Shown: positions 1 through 7,706 of the stretch, piece after piece
Position numbering within the stretch: the first letter of the stretch is position 1
Layout of the letters: each line of letters begins with the position of its first letter
Source: Bifidobacterium choladohabitans
Lineage (GTDB): Bacteria > Actinomycetota > Actinomycetes > Actinomycetales > Bifidobacteriaceae
Length of the DNA stretch: 64,000 nucleotides
Direction of reading: 5' to 3'
Assembly (NCBI RefSeq): GCF_016102005.1
Contig: NZ_JACFPL010000001.1
Span: 496,001-560,000, forward strand
Notes under the pieces: model-generated
Database searches by the model: none
The model's input: the letters and a program-made list of their open reading frames with translations, nothing else
What the model was told of the DNA's origin: nothing
Translations under genes and position numbers: made by a program

Positions 1-601
1 TATCCATCGGTGGCCTTCGGCTGCGCTGCTCGAAGTAGAAATCATCCTTATTTGTGAGGATGAGATCATCGAAGGCATAAAAGTAGCACTTCGCGGCCTC
101 CCCCTCGACACCACGAACCGAATCCGCTGTTAGGCAACCGTCCAATTCCTGCAAGGCTGCCAACAGACGGGCACTCTGCTTTTTGACACGAGGCACATTG
201 ATCCGTAAAGCGTGGTCTCGGGTAGCGCGCTCCAACACCTGTCGCGCATTGAATATCTTGCCCATGACGAACGAGGCTGCAATCGAACAGACCTCATTAT
301 CATCATCGGCCATGTGATACTGACGGCGTCGCAAAAGCACATTTCTGTTAGCTTCTCCAAGCACAGACCCGTAGTACTTGCCCTGAGGAGAATAGAAGGT
401 AAATGAGACTCCAAACTCATTGCACTTACCCAGCAAGGCCGGCGAGGCACCCTTGTAACTGAAGCAAAGAATAGACTCCAAGGCACGTAGAGGAATCCGC
501 CCCATGACGCGGTCCCCCTCATTCACCACGACGTTCTCCTGCTCCAGGGAAAGGTAGGCATCCTCTGTAGTGACAAACAAGGTGTTCAACATCTGTCTCA
601 A
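1..601 (-). CDS. cas1: Cas1 integrase, type I-C, N-terminal part (cut by window edge)
   Basis: Cas1 is the integrase that, with Cas2, inserts new spacers into the CRISPR array. Translating the minus strand from 601 gives about 200 residues with no stop before the left edge; it includes NTLFVTTEDAYLSLE, YKGASPALLGKC and ERATRDHALR, which match the beta-sandwich and start of the helical domain of I-C Cas1. The metal-binding residues of the C-terminal domain lie outside. I chose TTG at 601 because it places the start exactly at the family's usual M-K/R-K-L-L-N-T-L opening and a purine-rich GAGGGAAG sits about ten bases upstream; ATG at 592 is the alternative. An in-frame TGA at 646-644 bounds it. 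It follows cas4 after a 60-base gap in the same operon. Confidence 0.93.
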   Translation of the reverse strand, partial: MRQMLNTLFVTTEDAYLSLEQENVVVNEGDRVMGRIPLRALESILCFSYKGASPALLGKCNEFGVSFTFYSPQGKYYGSVLGEANRNVLLRRRQYHMADDDNEVCSIAASFVMGKIFNARQVLERATRDHALRINVPRVKKQSARLLAALQELDGCLTADSVRGVEGEAAKCYFYAFDDLILTNKDDFYFEQRSRRPPMD

Positions 602-661
602 TGAATCATCGCTTCCCTCTGGTGTTTTTCCCTCAATAGACTCTCATTGCTCAAATTACCC

Positions 662-1381
662 CTACAGCTCTTTCAAGGTCTTTCGAATGTAGTCGGCAGC
701 GGAAGACTTATGCACAAGCTCGGGCAGGCAGATATCCTTCAATGAGCATGCCCGACATCCCGTCTTTGGCTTCACCTTTGGAGTATGGCCTCGCCGATAA
801 AGGTCCCGCATCTGCGCCAGATCATCGACTACCTGGGCGCGAAGATCATCGTTGAGTTCGACCACTTCACGGCGCTTGGTCCGCTGGTAGAACAATGCCC
901 CCTGGCCAATGCTGCAGGAGAGCATTTCTTCCAAGCACATGGCTTCGCCGCACAATTGCAAACGATCAGCATTATTGACCTTGCTGGAACCATGCTTGTA
1001 CTCAATAGGATAGGGTCTCCAACGTCCTCTTCTGCCTGTCAATGCAACTCCATCCTGAGCTGCATGAAATTCGACGATGTCACAATCGCCGACCACTCCC
1101 AGCCTTCGGGAGAATACACGCAGGTCGCGCAATATCAAGGTGTCGCCACGTTTTTCTGAAGCATGGTAGTCGTGAGCACGCCGATGTTCGAAGTCTCCTG
1201 CATATGTTCTGGTGTTGTCACGCCATTGCTCCTCTATGTGGATCAATGCCCATTGGCGCTTACAGAATTCGAAATGCTGAATGCCAGACAGGGCCAGCCA
1301 TTCATCCTCAGGATATTCGGCCGGCCCTGTGGCCATGGACAAGTCCATGGAATTATCACTCATTGCAGCAGACTCAGCCAT
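662..1381 (-). CDS. cas4: Cas4 nuclease, type I-C
   Basis: Cas4 is a RecB-family Fe-S nuclease that trims prespacers and selects PAM-containing ends for Cas1-Cas2. The 239-residue product shows the iron-sulfur cysteines: C40 in the FCKRQW motif, and C209, C212 and C218 in GCRACSLKDIC. A RecB-type YPIEYKHG motif lies near residue 125 with the catalytic Glu and Lys. The length is slightly above the usual 200-220 because of about 25 extra N-terminal residues; the start may be at an internal Met (residue 7 or 12). It overlaps the end of cas7 by 8 bases, as expected for translational coupling in the operon. All cluster residues visible in the family are kept, so adaptation capacity may persist even though cas3 is disrupted. 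Confidence 0.95.
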   Translation of the reverse strand: MAESAAMSDNSMDLSMATGPAEYPEDEWLALSGIQHFEFCKRQWALIHIEEQWRDNTRTYAGDFEHRRAHDYHASEKRGDTLILRDLRVFSRRLGVVGDCDIVEFHAAQDGVALTGRRGRWRPYPIEYKHGSSKVNNADRLQLCGEAMCLEEMLSCSIGQGALFYQRTKRREVVELNDDLRAQVVDDLAQMRDLYRRGHTPKVKPKTGCRACSLKDICLPELVHKSSAADYIRKTLKEL

Positions 1382-2306
1382 CCACCATTTCAGTCAGTTC
1401 GACCGACTGCGGAATAGCTGAAGTATCGACGGTCACATCGTAATCCGAGAAGCTGTGCGGGGTCTCAACCTCAGGCTTATGGGCCACATGAATGCTATCG
1501 AACAGCTTGTAGGAGGGAGCATCGCCAAGATCGTTGCTGTGCTTGAAGACATAGAGCTTGCGAACAGCCATCTTGCCCCTAGCTGCGGAATGATCGAACT
1601 CGAACATGTTGAGAATAGCCTGCCAAAGCATAGCCAGGTCCTCCTCACTAAAACCGGTGGTCTTTTGTGCAAGTTTGGCATTCACATAGCCATCAGCACG
1701 GTATAGACCGTAAGGAACGATGGACTTGTTACCCATCTCGTTGTTCTTGTTCTCTTGGTCTTTTTCTGTAGTAATGGCCACCCTGGTGATGGTGACAGAC
1801 CGCGGGAAAATCGGATCGATGGACTTCGAGAATCCAAGTTGCACAGGGCCACGCACCTGGCCACAGGCCAACCCGCCTTTGACGAAGGTGGTCATCACCG
1901 CGCCAAAGGTCCTGATATCGAAGAAATTGGAGCACATATAATCGAGGATTAATCTATCCAGCTCGCCGTTTTCCTTCTTGGCCTTCTTTAAAGCCTTTCC
2001 GATGCTGTCCGCATCGGGATTCCCATTGACACCAACCGCTTTCAGCGCCTCAGCATCGAGGCGGTTCAGAGGAACCTGCTGCTTGATATAAATACGCCAG
2101 GGCGCCTCATCCCCATTAATCAGCTGCACATAGTTACGTATCTTCCTCTTCAGGCAAACATCTGTAACAATTCCAATCCCGGTCTCACTATCGGTTCGTG
2201 GCATATTGCCTGAGTCCGGATCTCCGTTGGGATTGCCATTCTCAACATCGTAGAGAATGGAGAAATCATACCTATTTTGGATAGCCTTGGCTGTTTGGTC
2301 ACTCAT
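1374..2306 (-). CDS. cas7: Cas7 (Csd2), type I-C Cascade backbone subunit
   Basis: Cas7 polymerises along the crRNA spacer to form the backbone of the I-C Cascade. The 310-residue protein opens with NRYDFSILYDVENGNPNGDPD, a hallmark of the Csd2 RAMP family, and contains SNFFDIRTFGAVMT and GLACGQVRGPVQLGFSKSIDP, also typical of Csd2. Length is normal for the family. It overlaps cas8c by 8 bases upstream and cas4 by 8 bases downstream. I see no truncation or frameshift. The composition is less GC-rich than the flanking core genes, which fits horizontal acquisition of the whole locus. Confidence 0.97.
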   Translation of the reverse strand: MSDQTAKAIQNRYDFSILYDVENGNPNGDPDSGNMPRTDSETGIGIVTDVCLKRKIRNYVQLINGDEAPWRIYIKQQVPLNRLDAEALKAVGVNGNPDADSIGKALKKAKKENGELDRLILDYMCSNFFDIRTFGAVMTTFVKGGLACGQVRGPVQLGFSKSIDPIFPRSVTITRVAITTEKDQENKNNEMGNKSIVPYGLYRADGYVNAKLAQKTTGFSEEDLAMLWQAILNMFEFDHSAARGKMAVRKLYVFKHSNDLGDAPSYKLFDSIHVAHKPEVETPHSFSDYDVTVDTSAIPQSVELTEMVDG

Positions 2307-4092
2307 TTACAACTCCTTCTTCATTGTTGGTTTCCTTATTGTCGTCCTTGTTCTTGCTCTTGTAGCGCTCCTGAGTCTCGAAATAGTATCCGAGCTGGAA
2401 AGCCCCCTGTTCAGGCAGCGATAATCTCGTCGGGAAGTTCTCGCCGATTCTGATCATCAGATCGGCGATACGCTTGGTATAGTAAATCTGCGTTCCAGTC
2501 GAAAGTTTTCGCAGGTGCTTTTTCGCCAAATCGCTCAAGTGCGGGAAAACCACGGCTGGCATGGTCGATGCATTAGTGAAGAACCGATCAGCAATCGTGG
2601 TTTTGATATCAGGATTCGCAGCATGTTGTATATCCTCATACAGGGCGAACAGTCGTCCTAGGACATAGGGCACATTAGTGCTTTCTTTATTGATGGACAC
2701 TTGCAATACCTCCTTAGGGCATTGGTTGTTTGGATGACGAAGAAAATACGCTTTGATAATTGCAGCCTTGGCGCGGGGCACGTCATGCTCAACGCCAATG
2801 CGGTTCTCAACAGCAGTCAGGAGCGCCGTAGGATAGGGCGCACCTGTAAGAATGGCCTTAAAAAGGTCGGAAACTGTATGGGGGGAAGCAGGGATCCTCT
2901 TTTTCCCACCATTGGCGGGCGGTACAGTTTGCGCAAGCAGCATCCACACAGGTAGGTCACGACGCTTGTCAAATTTCGGGCGTTCGATATCCAGATCTTC
3001 ATAATGCCGACGTACATGCTCCATGTAACTGCCATAGGTGTCCTTCAAGAAGAAGGACACCGAAAGTCTGGCGGCGTTGGGGGCAAGTCCAAGGATGTAG
3101 AAATGCTCATCCGGATTAAGCCTGACACCATTGAAATCAACTGGGTTTCCTTTAGACAAGGCCGTGACAGTGGCTATCAGATCCTGTTGATCAACCCCTA
3201 CGGCGCCTTCAATACACATGTTCATCTCGGCTGAGTACTCAGCCTGTCCTGATTCTGCCCAAGAGACAATCGTCAAGGAACCATCATTGATAGTTCTTGT
3301 GTACTGATCGTCCTTCAACACAGTATTCAAAGCTGTAGTGTAGGCAAAGGCTTCGCGTTTGCTCATGGGAGCATTTTGATCCTGCTTTTTGTTGTAGGAA
3401 AGATATGCTGGGGCATTGAAAGACACCAGTGCGGATCCACTGGATTGTGCGTTGCGGACGCCTCTGATATTTGGATGAGTAAGAGCGGGAACGACGGCTT
3501 GGCCTGAAACAACACTTTGCATGGTTTCAGAACCAGCGGCCGGATCATCACCGTCCTCGTCACCCGAAGAGAACCATGAATCCCAGTATCTTTGCATGGT
3601 TGGGTTTTCAGATAAAGGTAAGCCGCTGCGGCAGAGGACGAAATTACCGGTCAAGGCCTTCTTCCAGTCCCCTTCGCCTAATTTCTCCTCGACAACTGCA
3701 GCTTGAGGCGTCCGGGAAAAGAAAGCGAGCACTGCACGGGCTTCATCATCTTCGGCGTTTGCAAGCACCTGACGATGCAATTCAGCAGCAGCTGCAAAGC
3801 GCTTAGCCGCCTTGTCTGTTGCACCGTTGGCATCTGCACCTAGCAGGTAAGAGGAGTTGTCGCAGAGGAAATTAGCCTGAATTTTCACCGTTCGTAATGC
3901 ATGTGCCGGAACAGGCATCATACGTCTGAACTGCTTGTTCTTTGTCAATGTCCCAAATGGAATGACATGGGTTATGGCCCCGTCATCCGCTATGTCCAGT
4001 CCCCACGGAACATTTTCAACGCTGTATCCATACCGCGGTGCCTGACCAGCCTCCACCAGCCGGTCGTAAAGTCTGACTAGTTCGCCAATCAT
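2299..4092 (-). CDS. cas8c: Cas8c (Csd1), type I-C Cascade large subunit
   Basis: Cas8c is the large subunit of I-C Cascade; it reads the PAM, opens the DNA and recruits Cas3. The 597-residue length is typical of Csd1. Recognisable segments are the N-terminal YDRLVEAGQAPRYGYSVENV, the central LVSFNAPAYLSYNKKQDQNAP, and LGLAPNAARLSVSFFLKDTY, all diagnostic of Csd1. In I-C systems an internal translation start in this gene also yields the small subunit (Cas11c); a C-terminal fragment of about 120-130 residues would be expected, but I could not fix its start. It overlaps cas5 by 4 bases (ATGA) and cas7 by 8. The PAM normally read by this subtype is TTC, which matters for the putative guide RNA upstream of the operon. 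Confidence 0.96.
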   Translation of the reverse strand: MIGELVRLYDRLVEAGQAPRYGYSVENVPWGLDIADDGAITHVIPFGTLTKNKQFRRMMPVPAHALRTVKIQANFLCDNSSYLLGADANGATDKAAKRFAAAAELHRQVLANAEDDEARAVLAFFSRTPQAAVVEEKLGEGDWKKALTGNFVLCRSGLPLSENPTMQRYWDSWFSSGDEDGDDPAAGSETMQSVVSGQAVVPALTHPNIRGVRNAQSSGSALVSFNAPAYLSYNKKQDQNAPMSKREAFAYTTALNTVLKDDQYTRTINDGSLTIVSWAESGQAEYSAEMNMCIEGAVGVDQQDLIATVTALSKGNPVDFNGVRLNPDEHFYILGLAPNAARLSVSFFLKDTYGSYMEHVRRHYEDLDIERPKFDKRRDLPVWMLLAQTVPPANGGKKRIPASPHTVSDLFKAILTGAPYPTALLTAVENRIGVEHDVPRAKAAIIKAYFLRHPNNQCPKEVLQVSINKESTNVPYVLGRLFALYEDIQHAANPDIKTTIADRFFTNASTMPAVVFPHLSDLAKKHLRKLSTGTQIYYTKRIADLMIRIGENFPTRLSLPEQGAFQLGYYFETQERYKSKNKDDNKETNNEEGVVNE

Positions 4093-4745
4093 GAGCTCAC
4101 CCTCGGATCAGTTGCATCCAGCACGCCGTTAATCAACTCAGCTCTGAAAAACATAGGTTGCGGATCCGCAGGATCTCTATAGTCCATGTCATATAACATG
4201 TACCCCAGATCCCGACGACCGTTTTCGAATCCCTTGGGCTGACCCTTATCGACATCCCAAAGCCGAAAATCGACAGGGAACTCCCGTGTTCCGAAATAAG
4301 GGTGGTGATAGTATTGCCCGTTCTGAGCCCGTCTATTGAACATGCTGATGAACTTAGCCGGCGTATCCCCTTCAGCTGCTTTGCTATTCATATCAAAGTG
4401 CGCCTCAATCACATAGTGAACGTCTCGCAGAATGGTGGAAGCACGCTGTTGGATGTCTGAGGAAGCATAGATCGCGCTGTCTTTGGAAGGATCATTGATC
4501 ATCGACCTGATGGTATCGGCCGAAATCACGCTGCTGACCTCATTGCGACGAACACTGGTGAATCTGATAGGATTCATAACCACGATCCTGTCAATCCGCC
4601 AGACCATGCCCGGATGCCAGAACACAGCCTCCAGAATCCCTCGTGCCGCCGACGGCGTCATCACGTCGTACGAGACCCTCTCTACTTTCATTTCCGGTCT
4701 GGTGAAGAGGGCGTACGGACCCCAGACCTCAAGTTGTACTGTCAT
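4089..4745 (-). CDS. cas5c: Cas5c (Cas5d), type I-C crRNA-processing endonuclease
   Basis: In type I-C, Cas5 replaces Cas6: it cuts pre-crRNA at the base of the repeat hairpin and stays bound to the 5' handle of about 11 nucleotides. The 218-residue product begins with MTVQLEVWGPYALFTRPEMK and contains SYDVMTPSAARGILEAVFW, the signature N-terminal ferredoxin-like fold of Cas5d. Catalytic Tyr/Lys/His candidates are present, but I cannot assign them without an alignment. The gene overlaps cas8c by 4 bases and follows the cas3 helicase frame after 43 bases. No cas6 is present, as expected for I-C. Confidence 0.96.
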   Translation of the reverse strand: MTVQLEVWGPYALFTRPEMKVERVSYDVMTPSAARGILEAVFWHPGMVWRIDRIVVMNPIRFTSVRRNEVSSVISADTIRSMINDPSKDSAIYASSDIQQRASTILRDVHYVIEAHFDMNSKAAEGDTPAKFISMFNRRAQNGQYYHHPYFGTREFPVDFRLWDVDKGQPKGFENGRRDLGYMLYDMDYRDPADPQPMFFRAELINGVLDATDPRVSS

Positions 4746-4788
4746 TGGTCTCCTTTCCTATTGCCGGTATTGCTTTACGTTTCAGTCA

Positions 4789-6933
4789 TCAATACTGCAG
4801 ACCGTTTTGAGGCAGCTGATCTTCATCGACCTGCAGACCTGTAGCACTGTCGTACATGCCCATGTCCAGCAGAATAAATGCATCGTCATCCGACTTTGCA
4901 CCATGCTCCGCCAGAGCGGATATCTTTCCGGCCTCTTTGAGTCTGTCCAGCTGCCTAGGCCAGACATTGACCGCGTACCGGCCCAATCTGCGGAACAGCC
5001 CTCGCGTATAGCAACGAGGATCAGTCAGCTGGGCACACAGGGCGCTCGCTTCTTCATTGACCGGTATATAGACGGGAACAGTTGGCGTATCAATCAGCTT
5101 GAACCGCTCAGCAATCTGAGCGAACGGCATACGGCATCCTGATATTCCACGCTCATGAGCCTTGAGAATCTGCCGCTGATCGAGACTCTCGTCCCCACAC
5201 ATTCCAAAGAGCCTGGTGAAATATTCATGAATCGCTTTTGAAGATGACAGGTCAGCATTGTCTTCCCGCACCAATTCGAAAGCCAGCATATTCTGTTTCA
5301 AAAACGAAACCTGGCCCTCATCAGTCGAAAAAACATGAACCAGCGAGGCATCCGCATCACGTCGACCTTCTCTATTGCAACGGCCAGCTGTCTGAAGAAT
5401 CGAATCAAGGCCTGTCTGTTCCCTATATGCCTCGGGGAAATCGACATTCACTCCGGCCTCTATCAAAGACGTGGATACGACCCTGCAAGATTCTCCTTGA
5501 GCGAGGCGATCCCGTATCTGCTTCAGCAAACGTTCCCTGTCATAGGCACATTGCAATGTAGTCAGGCAGAAAGTGCCGTCTTCAAAACCATGCTTTCGCA
5601 CCGCTGCGGAAATGTACTGCGCTTCCTTACGTGTGTTGACTACGCACAGGACCTGATTATGGCCTTCCACTGCTGCAGCCATCTCATCCATGTCCTTATG
5701 ACCGTCATCGACGATTCGGTTGCGCCGGAATTGCGAGCGCTCCTTTTCGCTCAATGGAGCAATTTCTGGAATTGCCAGATTTGGACGTCGAAGAGCTTGG
5801 GCAAACAAATCCTGCAAGGCCGGCTGTGTGGCTGTACACAGCACCGCAGTGACATGATAATTGGTAACCAGCTCAGCTATGGCTTGTAAACATGGTTTAA
5901 GCTGAGGCAAGGGCAATGTCTGGGCCTCATCGAAGATCACAACAGAGTTGGCTATGTTATGAATCTTCCTGAGTTTAGAAGCCTTGTTGGCGAACAGACT
6001 TTCGAAAAACTGCACAGCAGTGGTTACGATAACAGGCATGTTCCAGTTCTCAGCTGCAAAACTACGATGCAGATCGTTTGCTGTAAGCTCGTTTTCCTCC
6101 TTCAATTGGAAAGCCGCATCTGCATAGTGTGGCAAAACCTCATCTGGCCCAAGGAGGGTTTCAAATTCCTTTACCGTCTGGTCGATGATTGACGTGTAGG
6201 GCACGACGTAAATGACCCTATCCATATGATGCGTTTTGGCGTGTTCAAGCGCGAAAGTGAGTGAGGAGTCTGTTTTGCCACCGCCTGTAGGAGCGGTCAG
6301 CGTGTATAGACCTGGTTTCCATTCAGGATCGGCTCCGTGAGTAAGGCAGTCACGCAATATGGCATTGCGCTTTTCATTCAACGACGTTCTCGCCTTCGCC
6401 GACAGGAAGGATTCAGCCCTGCGCTCCATGATTTCAGCAAGCGCCATGATTCTGACCGACTGATGCTCACGCAGCTGCTCAGCCAGCGCTTTGCTTATTT
6501 CACGTAATTCCTGTGGAGGCGGCATTATAGAGCTGGACAGACGATCAGGACCGAGATCTTGAAGCAGCTGTTCGAGGAATGGTGATTCATCGCGCTCTAC
6601 TTTGCCATTGACAAAGAACTCGGCATCCAGCCGATCTGCATCCACTAGTGCTGATTCGTGCATACGGATACGCATCATATCCGAGAAATGCGATCCCAAA
6701 GAAGCGAGCGGCTTGACTTCGGGAAGAGTGATCTCATCCTTCCAATGCGAGGCATCAGGGTTCGGACGCTTCATTCTGCCGACCAAGGTGCTTGAATTCT
6801 CGGTATCAATACAATTGCCAAAATCCGGCAAACCAGCATGATGTCCTGCAATGGCAAACGTGGCTTCTTGAAGATGACGCTTATAGGCTTCTTTCATCCC
6901 GTATGAGGAGTGATTGACACTACTGCTCATCAT
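4789..6933 (-). CDS. cas3: Cas3 helicase part with C-terminal piece of the HD nuclease (frame-disrupted cas3)
   Basis: This is the larger half of the effector nuclease-helicase of the I-C system, 714 residues. It shows a superfamily 2 Walker A (TAPTGGGKT, residues 213-221), a DEAQ box (335-338) and helicase motif VI (QTAGRCNREGRR). The first 40 residues (NHSSYG, AGHHAGLPDFG) are not an N-terminus but the middle of the HD nuclease domain, normally read in one frame with the preceding 82-residue frame. A strong Shine-Dalgarno-like AGGGAGG lies 3 bases before ATG 6933 and 6 before ATG 6930, so this half may be translated separately. Relative to an intact gene, a +1 shift (one extra base, or two lost) separates the halves. 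A sequencing error remains possible. Confidence 0.93.
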   Translation of the reverse strand: MMSSSVNHSSYGMKEAYKRHLQEATFAIAGHHAGLPDFGNCIDTENSSTLVGRMKRPNPDASHWKDEITLPEVKPLASLGSHFSDMMRIRMHESALVDADRLDAEFFVNGKVERDESPFLEQLLQDLGPDRLSSSIMPPPQELREISKALAEQLREHQSVRIMALAEIMERRAESFLSAKARTSLNEKRNAILRDCLTHGADPEWKPGLYTLTAPTGGGKTDSSLTFALEHAKTHHMDRVIYVVPYTSIIDQTVKEFETLLGPDEVLPHYADAAFQLKEENELTANDLHRSFAAENWNMPVIVTTAVQFFESLFANKASKLRKIHNIANSVVIFDEAQTLPLPQLKPCLQAIAELVTNYHVTAVLCTATQPALQDLFAQALRRPNLAIPEIAPLSEKERSQFRRNRIVDDGHKDMDEMAAAVEGHNQVLCVVNTRKEAQYISAAVRKHGFEDGTFCLTTLQCAYDRERLLKQIRDRLAQGESCRVVSTSLIEAGVNVDFPEAYREQTGLDSILQTAGRCNREGRRDADASLVHVFSTDEGQVSFLKQNMLAFELVREDNADLSSSKAIHEYFTRLFGMCGDESLDQRQILKAHERGISGCRMPFAQIAERFKLIDTPTVPVYIPVNEEASALCAQLTDPRCYTRGLFRRLGRYAVNVWPRQLDRLKEAGKISALAEHGAKSDDDAFILLDMGMYDSATGLQVDEDQLPQNGLQY

Positions 6934-7168
6934 AAGCCTCCCTGATCATCCTCTGGAATTCATCCGAATACTTGCCTATGTCATGAAGAAGGCCAGTGTC
7001 CAGACCCATATCAGCCTGATCCTGGTCATACAGATAACCGGCCAGCCTGCCGGCGAAGGCTGCATCAAGGCATCCCGTCATTACCAGATGCTGCACGCAG
7101 ACTTCAAAACCATGATCTTTCGAGGTACGGGCCAGATACTCGTCTATCTCATCGCCTTCAGCCGTCAT
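6920..7168 (-). pseudogene. cas3: Cas3 HD nuclease N-terminal fragment
   Basis: This 82-residue frame contains the start of the Cas3 HD domain: QHL with the first metal-binding His, and TGLLHDIGKYSDEFQ with the HD dyad. It stops at TAG 6922-6920, 14 bases inside the following helicase frame. The later HD-domain histidines are encoded in that next frame, so neither product alone holds a complete metal site. The start ATG at 7168 is preceded by GGCAGG at a workable distance, and the operon promoter lies about 170 bases upstream. Either the gene is inactivated, the two peptides assemble in trans, or one base is a sequence error. Confidence 0.85.
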
Positions 7169-7333
7169 CTAAACAACCTGCCAAAGGATAAATCACAGTT
7201 GATTTGGGCATCATTTATCAAGCAAAAACCAGTGACCGGCTTAGGCAGGTAGACATCTTCGAATCTGAATACAACCAACTCAACCATCAACCCTTCTCCC
7301 TCGTATGGGCGAACAACTACGTTCTTTCAAATA

Positions 7334-7362
7334 AGGATAATGCCTTTCTCAGATAATGTCAA
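7334..7362 (-). promoter_or_regulatory. Sigma-70 promoter of the cas operon
   Basis: On the minus strand a perfect TTGACA (7362-7357) is followed after 17 bases by TATCCT (7339-7334), a good housekeeping promoter. Transcription would begin near 7327, leaving a 5' leader of about 160 bases before the cas3 start at 7168. The site just upstream of the -35 box resembles the spacer of the repeat-like RNA described next. Confidence 0.72.
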
Positions 7363-7380
7363 TTCGGTCTCTGACTGTTC
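7363..7380 (+). promoter_or_regulatory. Protospacer-like site with TTC PAM abutting the cas promoter
   Basis: The plus strand reads TTC (7363-7365) followed by GGTCTCTGACTGTTC (7366-7380). The segment directly following the degenerate repeat, read on the minus strand from 7501 to 7486, is GGTCTTCTGACCGTTC. The two agree at 14 positions with one single-base gap and one mismatch. The first five bases are in register; after that the match needs the gap. TTC immediately 5' of a protospacer is the usual I-C PAM, and the site abuts the -35 box. The alternative is an imperfect inverted repeat recognised by a protein. Confidence 0.5.
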
Positions 7381-7446
7381 TAAAAAGAGATACTGCGTGC
7401 ATGTATTAACACTTAAAGTTTAAGCGCAGCGTATAAAAGATAATAC

Positions 7447-7480
7447 AAAAGGCCCATCAGCCAATACTGATGAGCCCTTT
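7447..7480. terminator. Bidirectional rho-independent terminator
   Basis: A 14-base-pair stem with a 6-base loop (AAAAGGCCCATCAG, loop CCAATA, CTGATGAGCCCTTT on the plus strand) with T-runs on both sides. On the minus strand it ends the repeat-like RNA before the cas promoter; on the plus strand there is no obvious upstream gene. Confidence 0.75.
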
Positions 7481-7526
7481 CATAAGAACGGTCAGAAGAC
7501 CATTTCAACCCTCGCCTCATGGCGAC
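7447..7526 (-). ncRNA. Putative Cascade-guiding small RNA (CreR-like): degenerate I-C repeat, spacer-like segment, terminator
   Basis: Read on the minus strand, 7526-7502 starts GTCGCC, forms a CGCC/GGCG hairpin with a 4-base loop and ends with an 11-base tail AGGGTTGAAAT, the length of the handle left by Cas5 in type I-C. Its last 14 bases match the I-C repeat end GCGTGGATTGAAAT at 12 positions. A segment of about 21 bases follows (7501-7481) and then a terminator hairpin. The first 16 bases of that segment nearly match a TTC-flanked site at the cas promoter. This layout, a single repeat-like element plus a cas-promoter-matching spacer upstream of the cas operon, is that of the cas-autoregulating guide RNAs known in other subtypes. 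I found no convincing promoter for it, and the role is inference. Confidence 0.5.
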
Positions 7527-7706
7527 TTAATCCGTCTATGCACGTTGTGCCAATCTCATCTACAGGGCATATACTGCACAGACCAGATGCAATCATCCAT
7601 AAGAGTCTCTTAATTACAGCTGGACTATGCAACATTACGGACTTCTACCAAGATACTCTGCACTAGGGAACATGTAATTGACACGTTCATCGATTTAATC
7701 CATCAT
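7527..7706. other. Intergenic, no gene seen
   Basis: About 180 bases between the repeat-like RNA and the decayed AraC-type regulator. A promoter for the small RNA should lie here on the minus strand; only weak -35/-10-like elements are visible (for example TTGGCA near 7553), none convincing. Confidence 0.4.

Noticed and set aside
130-522. A 130-residue minus-strand frame inside the cas1 region
   Set aside because: It is out of frame with the clear Cas1 translation that covers 1-601 on the same strand.
6915-6945. Programmed ribosomal frameshifting to produce full Cas3
   Set aside because: No slippery heptamer or obvious stimulatory structure is visible at the junction; a ribosome binding site for separate initiation is the simpler reading.
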